DNA from: Anastrepha obliqua
Lineage: Eukaryota > Arthropoda > Insecta > Diptera > Tephritidae
NCBI RefSeq assembly: GCF_027943255.1
Contig: NC_072895.1
Span: 21,488,001 to 21,552,000, forward strand
Direction: 5' to 3'
DNA length: 64,000 bases
Part shown: piece by piece, positions 11,774 to 22,000 of the stretch
How the letters are laid out: each line of letters opens with the position of its first letter
How positions within the stretch are numbered: the stretch's first letter is position 1
The notes under the pieces: model-generated
Seen by the model: the letters and a program-made list of their open reading frames with translations, nothing else
Database searches by the model: none
What the model was told of the DNA's origin: nothing
Position numbers and translations under genes: made by a program

Positions 11774-13548
11774 TCTATACTAATATTATAAAGAGGAAAA
11801 CTTTGTTTGTTTGGTTGTAATGAATAGGCTCAAAAACTACTGGACCGATTTTAAAAATTCTTTCACCATTCGAAAGCTACATCACGAGTAACATGGATTA
11901 TATTTTATTTTGGAAATAGGGCTCGAGATATAGGTCAAAACGTGGACCCGGGTAACCTTCGGATGTGTATGTACAATATGGGTATCAAATGAAAGCTGTT
12001 GATAAGTGCTTTAATACGGGGTAATTTTCATACCTATTGATGACTAGGGTCTGGAAATATATGCCAAAACGTGGACCCGCCGTGCCGTGTCTTTGCACCG
12101 AATTAAACCAAACTTACACACATTGTTAAGTAGTTATTGAAGATGATTTCCGTATAGTTTGAATACCTATTGGTAGATAGGGTCTCGAGATATAGGTCAA
12201 AACGTTGACCCGGGTAACCTTCGGATGTGTATGTACAATATGGGTATCAAATGGAAGCTGTTGGTGAATGCTTTAGTTCAGAGTATTTCCATCCGCTCCG
12301 TGACTAGGGTCTCGAGATAGAGACCAAAACGTGGACCCTAGAATGTGTTTGTACAATATGGATATCAAATGAAAGCTGTTGATAAGTGCTTTAATAGGGG
12401 GTAATTTTCTTACCTATTGATGACTAGGGTCTGGAAATATATGCCAAAACGTGGACCCGCCGTGTCTTTGCACCGAATTAAACCAAACTTACACACATTG
12501 TTAAGGAGGTATTGAAGATGATTTCCGTATAGTTTGAATACCTATTGGTAGATAGGGTCTCGAGATATAGGTCAAAACGTTGACCCGGGTAACCTTCGGA
12601 TGTGTATGTACAATATGGGTATCAAATGGAAGCTGTTGGTGAATGCTTTAGTTCAGACTATTTCTATCTGCTCCGTGACTGGGGTCTCGAGATATAGGTC
12701 AAAACGTTGACCCGGGTAACCTTCGGATGTGTATGTACAATATGGGTATCAAATGAAAGCTGTTGATAAGTGCTTTAATACGGGGTAATTTTCATACCTA
12801 TTGATGACTAGGGTCTGGAAATATATGCCAAAACGTGGACCCGCCGTGTCTTTGCACCGAATTAAACCAAACTTACACACATTGTTAAGTAGGTATTGAA
12901 GATGATTTCCGTATTGTTTGGGTACATATTGGTAGATATGGTCTCGAGATATAGGTCAAAACGTGGACCCGGGTAACCTTCGGATGTGTATGTACAATAT
13001 GGGTATCAAATGGAAGCTGTTGGTGAAAGCTTTAGTTCAGAGTATTTCTATCCGTTCCGTGACTAGGGTCTCGAGATAGAGACCAAAACGTGGACCCTAG
13101 AATGTGTTTGTACAATATGGATATCAAATGAAAGCTGTTGATAAGTGTTTTAATACGGGGTAATTTTCATACCTATTGATGACTAGGGTCTCGAAATATA
13201 TGCCAAAACGTGGACCCGCCGTGTCTTTGAACCGAATTAAACCAAACTTACACACATTGTTAAGTAGGTATTGAAGATGATTTCCGTATAGTTTGAATAC
13301 CTATTGGTAGATAGGGTCTCGAGATATAGGTCAAAACGTTGACCCGGGTAACCTTCGGATGTGTATGTACAATATGGGTATCAAATGGAAGCTGTTGGTG
13401 AATGCTTTAGTTCAGACTATTTCTATCTGCTCCGTGACTGGGGTCTCGAGATATAGGTCAAAACGTGGACCCGGGTAACCTTTGGTTGTGTATGTACAAT
13501 ATGGGTATCAAATGAAAGCTGTTGATAAGTGCTTTAATACGGGGTAAT
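11774..13548 (+). mobile_element. Helitron, 5' end with expanded internal repeats
   Basis: It begins TCTATACTAATATTATAAAG directly after an A, the 5' terminus also seen at 56607 and (with one change) at 62373. The interior is an expanded array of blocks containing GGGTCTCGAGATATAGGTC and ATGTACAATATGGGTATC. They form a higher-order unit of about 375-390 bp repeated about four times. The CTAG-bearing 3' end is missing; the sequence stops at 13548 against the pentanucleotide array. There is no Rep/helicase coding region, so the element is non-autonomous. Confidence 0.85.
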
Positions 13549-13950
13549 TTGTTATGTTATGTTATGTTATGTTATGTTATGTTATGTTATGTTATGTTAT
13601 GTTATGTTATGTTATGTTATGTTATGTTATGTTATGTTATGTTATGTTATGTTATGTTATGTTATGTTATGTTATGTTATGTTATGTTATGTTATGTTAT
13701 GTTATGTTATGTTATGTTATGTTATGTTATGTTATGTTATGTTATGTTATGTTATGTTATGTTATGTTATGTTATGTTATGTTATGTTATGTTATGTTAT
13801 GTTATGTTATGTTATGTTATGTTATATTATGTTATGTTATGTTATGTTATGTTATGTTATGTTATGTTATGTTATGTTGTGTTGTGTTGTGTTGTGTTGT
13901 GTTGTGTTGTGTTATGTCATGTTATGTTATGTTATGTTATGTTATGTTAA
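13549..13950. repeat. (TTATG)n satellite array, about 80 units
   Basis: The same pentanucleotide as at 7218-7658, in the opposite orientation. It includes a homogenised sub-block of TTGTG variants at about 13877-13910 and a single TTATA unit near 13826. The open frames across it are not genes. Confidence 0.97.
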
Positions 13951-14117
13951 AGTATATGTTATGTTAATGTTAACTCATTCTCTATATCCATACAAAATAT
14001 GTATCAAACAAATAAAATTAAAATTTTCTTTTGAAAAATGCAACCATTCAATCAGTATTTTCTTATGACGTTATCACGTTAAACTATCGTCAGTAAACCG
14101 ACTTTGCAGACAACCTC

Positions 14118-14829
14118 TTTTTTAACATCACTATTGTGTTATTGTCATGTTAATAACATTAGTTCTGTTATTAACAGAGGGTTATACATAACTCGCACTC
14201 CACTGCTTGTCGGTTTGTATACTGCAGCTGTCTAGTTCACGAGTGTCAAATATGATTGACGTACCACGTCATTTGCAAAAATTATACCTACATCTCTCGA
14301 TAGGGTGATTAATTTTGCGCAAGAAAAACGGCAAAGACACAAAGCCACTAATTTTCTACGAATCCCTTGCGGCCATGCAATCGCAGACAAGCGCGCCTGG
14401 AGGAGAAATTGATTCGCAGATTCGCCGTGGGTGGTAAGCCTTGACAAATTTTTCACACCCACAACGTTTCGTGCAGTTTGGATAAGTCAAGTATTTTGGT
14501 GTGTGTGTTTTCGTTGGCTACTCATTTGCCTAGATTTGTAAGCGAGTGAGCCCACCTTGACCGTTATACGGAGAAATGTGGAGGGGAAAACGCAAGGTAA
14601 TGTAGCTAATCACTAATCAGTCTCTTATCTATATATGTAATACATACATACTTATATGTATAAGAAATTAAAAAGAAGAAAAATAAAAAGTAAAGCCCAA
14701 TATTTATGTTCAAAACCCATTTTATTAAATATATCTTTAAAAAATGTATACTCAAATATTTATGAAAAATATTACTAATCCGAGGCTTTTTTTTTATTTC
14801 CCTGTTCACTCCGATCGGCAGCATGGAGC
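14118..14829. other. Unassigned stretch
   Basis: No supported gene. A minus-strand open frame at 14232-14462 has no recognisable motif. The sequence is flanked on both sides by transposon remnants and may itself be repeat-derived. Confidence 0.4.
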
Positions 14830-15330
14830 CTCGACAAGACTTTTCCACCGTACACGGTTCTAGGCTGTTGTTTTTGCGCCCTACCATGTGACGTCGGCAT
14901 CTGCTAGCTCGCGCAACATCGACCTTCTCCAAGTAATCTTTGGCCGGCCGCGGCCTCTGCTCCGTTGCGGGTTTCAGTCCAATGCCATTCTCGTGAGGCT
15001 ATCTGGTGGATTTCTAAGCGTGTGACCTATCCATCGCCACTTTCTGCGTTTGATTTGCCATAGAATGGCTCCTCATTCGTTGATCTCCACAGCGCGTCAT
15101 TGCTGATGTTGTTCGACCAGAAAATTCTACAGGTGATGCGGAGGCATTTGTTGACGAAAGTTTGTAGCTTCTGTGTGATGGTATGGGAGACCAAACATGA
15201 TTCACTTCCGTACAACAATACGGACTTCACACATGAGCTGAATGCCACACCGATCTGGGCTGATGACTGGCGTACTATCTGCGGCTTCCGTACAATTTCG
15301 TACGATGCTTTCTTCGTTATAGCAGGACTA
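14830..15330 (-). pseudogene. LINE reverse transcriptase C-terminal remnant
   Basis: The minus strand reads SCVKSVLLYGSES, NKCLRITCRIFW, NNISNDALW, then (after a frameshift) RRKWRWIGHTLR, GRGRPKIT and WRRSML. This is the order of the post-polymerase region of many insect LINEs. Frameshifts and stops disable it. It is followed on the opposite strand by a different LINE end at 15420. Confidence 0.8.
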
Positions 15331-15419
15331 GTCCCCGTAGACATTTTGGCAAGAGATATGTAGAGAGTGTATATAAGGCTATCCGAACACGATAGTAGAG
15401 CAAGCCGTAAAACTATTGA

Positions 15420-15845
15420 GAAGAAGAAAAGCGTCGTCCGATCGCCCACTGGCAAGACCAGTGGAACAGATCACCGAATGGTAGATGGACGCATGGGCTT
15501 ATACCCATTCTTACGACATGGTTAGAAAGGAACCATTGGGAAACAAACTCCCACCTAACCCAATTCCTTTCAAGGCACGGAGTATTTCGAAAATACCTCC
15601 ATAGATTCGGCCATGACAGTTCCCCAAACTGCCAAATCTGCACGGATAGGGAAGAAGACGCTGATCACGTCTTGTTCCAATGCCCACGCTGTGTTCCTGA
15701 AACTTTTGGTATATTAAACGGAAAAAATATTATAGATTTAATGCTAAAACCAAGTGAGAACTGGAAGCGAATCTCTGCGCATGCAAAATATATCCACAAT
15801 GATCTAAGACGGAGTTTCGTAGATGAAATAACTAGCAGTCTATGA
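15420..15845 (+). pseudogene. LINE C-terminal domain with zinc knuckle, open frame
   Basis: An uninterrupted frame of 141 codons lacking a start. It reads HWQDQWNRSPNGRWTHGLIP, LTQFLSRHGVFRKYLHRFGH and then CQICTDREEDADHVLFQCP, the cysteine-histidine cluster that closes R1-type and related LINE proteins, before a TGA stop. The 5' part is lost: a stop lies directly upstream and the preceding sequence belongs to another LINE on the minus strand. A likely 3' UTR follows to about 15980. Confidence 0.75.
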
Positions 15846-16276
15846 GCTAACCAAACCCCTTGAGGTAATTTCTTTTTGGACAGTTCCGCGAGCAGAGTGA
15901 TAGATAGTGGAGAGGTGTTTAGTACGTACTTAGGTGTAGCTGTGAGGCTACAAGTCGTGCATACTGCTATGCCGGTATAGTAGTACTCATGAGAGTTTCG
16001 ACTTCACAAAGAAGTAATTCCCCTTCCTTTGGCTTGTTCATTCATCCGCTCTTACGACACGGCGAATTCGGAAGGCGCATTTGTTATTCTATCATTCTTG
16101 GTATCGGTGGTATTTCGGTCAGACAACATGTCGCTCATCTTTTATTTGCTCGCAATAGGTCCGTTCCGTCCGTTGCGGCAATAGAGATTGTGTGCGCATT
16201 TGGTCGGATGCGTCATTTGCCGTACGCTATGCCGGAATGCACAAAAATTGACAACTTTCTAATTTTGCCGTACGAC
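15846..16276. other. Unassigned stretch between LINE pieces
   Basis: The first about 130 bp may be the 3' untranslated part of the preceding LINE. The rest contains an open frame (15989-16330, plus) without recognisable motifs, which runs into the LINE block at 16277. No gene is supported. Confidence 0.4.
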
Positions 16277-16643
16277 AAGTTCTATCGTTGCTCAATCGTA
16301 AAAATGTATCCTTATTGGCTGATATTTTGATACCCAGATAGATAAACTCTCTTGTGCACTCTCAAATACATAGTCTCCGATCAGCAGGTCTCATCTTACC
16401 TTAAACCGACGCTGGATCGGACCATAAACTTCGTTTTCTCTGTGTTAATTCTTAGCACAGTATTTCATATTATTTTTTCTAGTTTTATAAACGCACACCT
16501 TAATTCACTTCTGCCTTTCGTCACAATGAGCATTTCATCTGCATATGCACGTTATGGAGAAATAACTGCTGGTCACCTACGTAAACGAATATGCTCTCTG
16601 CTGTCCAACTAGCGAACATCATACACATACGACTCTAATGCTG
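16277..16643 (-). pseudogene. LINE reverse transcriptase fragment, copy A of a 370-bp block
   Basis: On the minus strand, about 16500-16560 reads AYADEMLIVTKGRSELR, a polymerase catalytic motif with E in place of the second D. The remainder is broken by stops. The whole block is nearly identical to 20087-20457, with only scattered substitutions and one short insertion near 20280. The two are copies of the same LINE segment. Confidence 0.8.
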
Positions 16644-16835
16644 AAAACAGTGAACACCGCACGGAATCCCTTACCGCAGTCCCTTACCGTGCACAAAAAC
16701 TCACCCCCGAGAACAACTGCGTTCTTTTAATTACATATTTACACAATACATCGGTTTGTGTGTGTATATGTGTTTGGTTGTATCTACACAATGTTGCCAT
16801 TGATATTTTTGCTTGCACACTTTTTCACACATCCG

Positions 16836-17630
16836 CGAGCAAATTTTTTATGAAAATAATCGTTCTGTTGCTGCTACTTTAAGAGCATTACGGCCAAAAA
16901 ATCATCTTCAGCGATGAAGCTCACTTTTGGCTCAATGGGTTTGTCAACAAGCAAAATATACGTTACTGGGCAGAAAGCAATCCACACGTGATTCATGAGG
17001 CTCCGTTGCATCCCGAAAAAATCACTGTTTGGTGTGGTTTACATGCTGGCGGCGTAATTGGCCCATATATTTTGTTTACGAGAACGATCGCCACGTTACT
17101 GTGAATGGAAATCGATACCGCGACATGATAAACGATTATTTTTGGCCGCAATTGAATGGTATGGACTTAGACGACATGCGGTTTCAACAGGACGGGGCCA
17201 CAAGCCACACAGCACACGCTACAATTGATTTGTTGAAGAGTAAGTTCGATGAGCGCATTATTTCCAGAAATGGACCGGTCGAATGGCCGCCGCGCTCGTG
17301 TGATTTGACGCCTCTAGACTATTTTCTTTGGGGTTATGTGAAGTCATTGGTCTACAGTAACAAGCCGGCGACGATTTGTGAGCTCAGAGCCAATATTGAA
17401 CGCGAAATTGCTGGAATTTTGGCCGATTTATGCAAAAGAGTGGTCGAAAATTGGGTTCAACGATTGGACTTCGTAAAACGTGCACGCGGTGGTCATGCAA
17501 AAGAAATCGAATTTCATACTTAAATGTATATATTCAAACTCGATAATAAAAAAAAAAATTAGTTCAAAAAGTCAAACCGTTTGTGTTTTATTCAAAAAAA
17601 AAGTTGAAGCGCTCTTAATGAAAAACGCTT
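16836..17630 (+). pseudogene. DD41D (rosa-like) Tc1/mariner transposase, truncated
   Basis: The fragment starts at FYENNRSVAATLRALRP. It then jumps by deletion to the catalytic core FSDEAHFWLNG (first D), shifts frame at about 17070, and continues openly from 17029 to 17523. That part contains FQQDGATSHTA (second D) and TPLDYFLWG (third D), with 41 residues between the two aspartates. This spacing defines the DD41D group described from Ceratitis rosa. The right inverted repeat (AAGTTGAAGCGCTCTTA) ends near 17630 and the left end is gone. A related internally deleted copy is at 52394-52927. Confidence 0.85.
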
Positions 17631-17639
17631 TATATGGCG

Positions 17640-17838
17640 CGTACACCCTTTTTGGGTGTTTGGCCGAGCTCCCCCTCCTATTTTTGGCGTGCGTCTTGAT
17701 GTTGGTCCACAAATGGTCCTCCATTTACAGTTTCAAGCCGACTTCGAAAGGCAGATATTTTTTATGAGGAGCTTTTTCATAGCAAAAATACGCTCGGAGA
17801 TGTGCCATTGCCTACCGAGGGGTGACCGCTATTAAAAA
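17640..17838. repeat. Short dispersed repeat (SINE-like), copy 1
   Basis: Contains TTTGGGTGTTTGGCCGAGCT, CCACAAATGG, GAGGAGCTTTTTCATAGC and GTGCCATTGCCTACCGAGG. It is similar to 54295-54480. I recall this sequence as a very common tephritid repeat whose other half looks tRNA-derived; that half is absent here. Copy III of the satellite-bearing element begins directly after it. Confidence 0.65.
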
Positions 17839-17841
17839 AAA

Positions 17842-19427
17842 GAGGTTGTCTGTAAAGTTGGTTTACTGACGATAGCTTAACGTGACAACGTCATAAGAAA
17901 ATACTGATGGAATGATTGCATTTTTCAAAAGAAAATTTAATTTTATTTGTTTGATAGGGTATAGAGAAGGAGGTAAATGGAATCGCAATAAAATTGATCA
18001 AGTTACATCTACACAAACGTGAAAAATTACGAAACTTTTATCAAATTACTGATACTGCAGTACAATTCTGTAATGACTCAAACAATGCAGGACAAACTCT
18101 AATAACGAACCTTATCCACAGATTTCGCCTGCTCACTTTGCAGATATTGAAAAAGGCACAGTGATTCCAAAGTCTGATTATTTGATTCTGACTGAAACGT
18201 GGATGCGTGGCAATTGTGATCCCTTTAACGGCTGGCTGGTCCAAGCTGTCATTTCAGACATGTTGTTATGATATGTGGAAGATTTAACATTTTTGTTTTA
18301 ATTTTTTGAAATCATAGCTACGCTCGATAATTATTTCAATCGCCATTGATTTTTTACTCATCGTGAAATACCTCTGTTAACTTATTGTTGTATAGTTTTG
18401 TCAATATTGCATAACCTACAATCGCTGCACTAGCGCACCGATGTTATTTATTTAAATGATGAATGCACGAATATTCGACAATATATCACTGAACATATAT
18501 TTAATATCGAAAGAATCATTACCTTTATCGCCGTAATTATCGTTGCTATTGAAAATTGACACCACTTTCACTTTTCACTTCACTTCATAATTAACGAAAA
18601 CGTGTAACTGTATACGCGCGCTTTGAATTAGTAACAGTAGGAAATTAATTAATATGGCTGCCGTAGAGAAATGAGAGGGACAGAGTGACACGCAAGTGTG
18701 AAAAAATGTAGTTTACATTAGCATTTGCTTGCGTAGAGAATTGATGCGTACATTTGATATGCCCATATGATTTGTATGCATCTTTACATATAGATTTGTT
18801 CTTTTGTATATATGCATGTTTATATGTATTGGCTTAGGTCATATGTATATTAAACCATAAGATTTGCACCTAAGTATATGTATGTATGCATGTTTATATA
18901 CATATATTGGTATACAACATATCTTATAAGGTATGTGGTAAATATTACCATACATTTTTTCCTTTATATATAATAATAAAAACTTTAAAACAACAAGTAT
19001 TTTATTAGCAACTAGTCATCATTAATTATAAATTCGGTAAGGATGATGATGAATTGGTTTTATTTTAAATTCTTCAAGTAAATCAAATTAATAATCCTCA
19101 TAGAGAAATGGTTCATTACCATGCACACAGGAAGAAGGCATATGCAAATATTTACAAATATGTAAATTTCTATACAAATGCGCATATACATATGTACATA
19201 TATATGCTCACTCAAGTAGGACAGAGCCAGATGTCGAACGTTGCCGAACGCGGGGCCGATTCTGCTCTTTGTCGTTCGTTCCGCGCTTTCGCTTGCAGTT
19301 CAAGGTAACGACGCATGAGCAAGATAACGACGAATGTGCAAGATAACGATGATTGAGCAAGATAACGACACATTTTTTCGTGCGTGCAGCCGACTAAATC
19401 GAATTATAAAACGTTATCACGTCAAAA
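17842..19427 (+). mobile_element. Satellite-bearing element, copy III, without the array
   Basis: The left end GAGGTTGTCTG (17842) with ACGTGACAACGTC at 17880-17892 and the right end ACGTTATCACGT at 19411-19422 match copies I and II. Instead of the pentanucleotide array this copy has about 970 bp of other sequence (17960-18930), including an endonuclease-like reading frame. It then has GGTAAATATTACCATACA and a single terminal unit with only a few GCAAGATAACGA repeats. It may therefore represent an older, less reduced form from which the array-bearing copies derive. Confidence 0.7.
18140..18271 (+). pseudogene. Endonuclease-like fragment inside copy III
   Basis: The frame reads ADIEKGTVIPKSDYLILTET and WMRGNCDP before a stop at about 18270. 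SDxLxLTETW resembles the early block of exonuclease-endonuclease-phosphatase domains, in which the glutamate binds metal. Such domains occur in LINEs and in Helentron-type rolling-circle elements. Upstream codons in another frame (17980-18130) look coding but were not recognised. The fragment is short, so the family call is tentative. Confidence 0.4.
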
Positions 19428-19430
19428 ACT

Positions 19431-19800
19431 TTTTCTAAATTTTTAGTTTCGAGCCATCTCTTGCTGGGGCGTCCTCTTCTTGGGCCTCCAACAGGGCGTA
19501 ACTCAACTGCCTTTCGAGCTTTTCTCTTCTTGGGCATTCTAAACACATGTCCGAGCCATCTTATCTTCTGACAGGTTATAAATCTTGCCACAGTTTCGTT
19601 TTTTGCTAATAGTTCCAGCTCATGGTTATATCTAATTCGATAGGTACCGTCTTGCAATTTTACAGGTCCATATATTTTTCGCTATATTTTTCTTTCAAAT
19701 GCCATTAGCTGATTAATGTCAGTAGTTTTTAGCGTCCATAGGTAAGCATGGGCCGGACCAGAGTTTTGTATATCCTTAACTTTTGGTCGCGAGATAATAA
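19431..19800 (-). pseudogene. LINE C-terminal remnant (GRPSKRW type)
   Basis: Minus-strand pieces read LRIYKTLVRPMLTYG, MAFERKI, KIYGPVKLQDGTYRIRYNHE and RWLGHVFRMPKKRKARKAVE, then RRGRPSKRW. This is the usual order of the segment following the polymerase in many insect LINEs. One frameshift and one stop separate the pieces. It abuts the right end of copy III at 19427. Confidence 0.8.
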
Positions 19801-19894
19801 TTTAGACTCATCGGCTACAAATTATAAAAGTAAGACTTATTTGCTGCTCTATCATTTATTGTCAATGATGTATCCTTCATCATAATCATCATCA

Positions 19895-20457
19895 TGGCAT
19901 CACAGTTCGGGGTGAACCATTGCTTCCGTTACAGTTCGCCTCCACGTCAATCGCTCATTAGCTTTTCGTTTGATATCAGATATGCCCAGAACTCCAAAGA
20001 CGCCTACGGGGTCATTTCTCCATCGTTTTCTGGGCCGGCCTCTTGTTCTATCGCCTTGTGGATTTATTTCGAAAATCTTCTTTAGAGTTCTATCGTTGCT
20101 CAATCGTAAAAATGTATCCTTATTGGCTGATATTTTGATACCCAGATAGATAAACTCTCTTGTGCACTCTCAAATACATAGTCTCCGATCAGCAGGTTTC
20201 ATCTTACCTTAAACGGACGCTGGATCGGACCATAAACTTCGTTTTCTCTGTGTTAATTCTTAGCACAGTATTTCGTATTATTATTTTTATATTTTTCATA
20301 GTTTTATAAATGCACACCTTAATTCACTTCTGCCTTTCGTCACAATGAGCATTTCATCTGCATATGCACGTTATGGAGAAATAACTGCTGGTCACCTACG
20401 TAAACAAATATGCTCTCTGCTGTCCAACTAGCGAACATCATACAAATACGACTCTAA
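19895..20457 (-). pseudogene. LINE polymerase palm and C-terminal remnant, copy B of the 370-bp block
   Basis: 20087-20457 repeats the block at 16277-16643, including the YADE polymerase motif. Downstream on the same strand, 19900-20087 gives RTRGRPRKRW and KANERLTWRRTVTEA, a LINE C-terminus. The frame is broken several times. Confidence 0.8.
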
Positions 20458-20629
20458 AGCATCCCATGTGAGAGCCAGTGCAGTTAACAACAAAGACCAT
20501 ACGCATCGCTTGCAGTTACTATCGAAGTGTGACTCGGCTGCTATGAGAGCGAACAGAGCAGTTAACAGTAAAGAGCAATTAAGTGTGATGTTCGCCTTCA
20601 ACTACCGATTAGAATTGGTTAATGGACCA

Positions 20630-21100
20630 GCTTGGAGATGACTACGATTGCTAGCTTTGCTAAGCTTACAAGATTATTGTAAATTCTTTTGGTAAAAAAA
20701 TCAATATTTTATAATTTGCACAAAGCTGGAACGGCTTGTTGTATATAGTCCCATTTGGATTTATTTCGGTTATTACTGCGTGTAAAACTCCGTTTACTAT
20801 CAATGTTGATGAAGCATCTCCCTGTTTAACTCTTGGCATAACGGGAAATGACTCTGAGCACTCTCCTTGCACAATGACCTTCGGTGTGGCATTTGTTAGC
20901 GTCATAATGGAAAGCTCAATTAGCTTTAGCGGGATGCTTATAGACTGTAGCCAACATTTAATTTGTCTTCTTCTATGCTGGCGAATGCTTGTTTGAAGTC
21001 CACGAATAAGCAGTAGATGTCAATATTCATATAGCTTCTCGAAAATTTGAGTCGATATGAAACCTTAATCTATTGTAGACCAGTTGGCTTTGAAACCAGC
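20630..21100 (-). pseudogene. LINE reverse transcriptase fingers/palm remnant
   Basis: The minus strand has IDIYCLFVDFKQAFASIEE (first catalytic D of the polymerase), WLQSISIPLKLIELS, then MTLTNATPKVIVQGECSE and RVKQGDASSTLIVNGVLHA. It probably belongs to the same LINE as the palm fragment at 20087-20457. The intervening sequence (20458-20630) was not recognised. Confidence 0.8.
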
Positions 21101-21242
21101 TTAGTAATCGTCCAGAATTTGTTCGGAATATTCGCGTACACCAGTTTTAAGTAAAGTAAAGTAATTTTGGAGCTGCCTCCATTGCTACCCAAGCATTTAA
21201 GCAAAAAAAAAGAGACACACAATTATCAACAAAGAGAACAAC

Positions 21243-21248
21243 TTTATT
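21243..21248 (-). terminator. Polyadenylation signal of VhaAC45
   Basis: AATAAA on the minus strand, 753 bp downstream of the VhaAC45 stop codon. It is the nearest good signal beyond the AT-rich 3' UTR, and the LINE remnants begin just after it. Confidence 0.55.
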
Positions 21249-22000
21249 TGATTTATCATTTTCGCATTTAAGTCTAACGTTTAATACATGGGACTATAAA
21301 ATATAGTATTTTAATATATGTACGTATAAAAATCGAGTACATACACCACATTGATATTAGAAGGTCATTGGTTGATTACAAACATATTCACACACAAAAT
21401 ATATTGACGCCACTGAATGAACACAGGCCAGGCTCTTACCAAAATTCGGTTAAGGCACAAAACTAGGAAGTCGAAACGTTGCCAATAAAAATTGAAATAT
21501 TTATAACAAAAATTATAATTAAATTTAATTTAAATACATGTGCATTAGACATTGAAGTTTCAACAACAATTCCCATAAACCAACATAAGCGATATAAATG
21601 TGGTCGATGCTGAGGGGAGAAATCGAAAAATATAATGGGAATTGTGGGGGAAACTTCTAAATGCGCTTTGCAAAATCCTCCATTATTTTGTAATACCAAT
21701 CGAACTTAAAAGAAGAAATTATTTTTCTGTAACTCTAATTTCCGTATTTATGAATTTATGAATTTTTATGTTGGATGGCGTATCAATTTGCTCAAAGCCA
21801 CATTTTGCAATTAGTCAACTTTCAATTTTTGCTTAACATCCAAAAATAGACTTTGGTAAACGATATTGGCTCGTATAAGGCCATAAAATAATAATAACAT
21901 AGAATAAAGGGGAATGAAGTGTGCGCATCTGACAGCGCAAAAAAGGCGTCGATAACAGTAGTAGATTATCAATTAATGCTACCCACGTTTATCACCTGAT

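Larger units (their letters stand above)
10606..14117 (-). mobile_element. Satellite-bearing element, copy II, with Helitron inside
   Basis: This copy runs opposite to copies I and III. Its GAGGTTGTCTG end is at 14117 with ACGTGATAACGTC at 14067-14079, and its other terminus is at 10606 (TGACGTGATAACGTC). Reading leftwards it holds the (ATAAC)n array, a Helitron piece (11774-13548), the segment GGTAAATATTACCATACA, and two tandem 565-bp terminal units. Copy III has the same GGTAAATATTACCATACA immediately before its unit. This shows that the Helitron was inserted between that segment and the array. No coding region is left. Confidence 0.72.
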
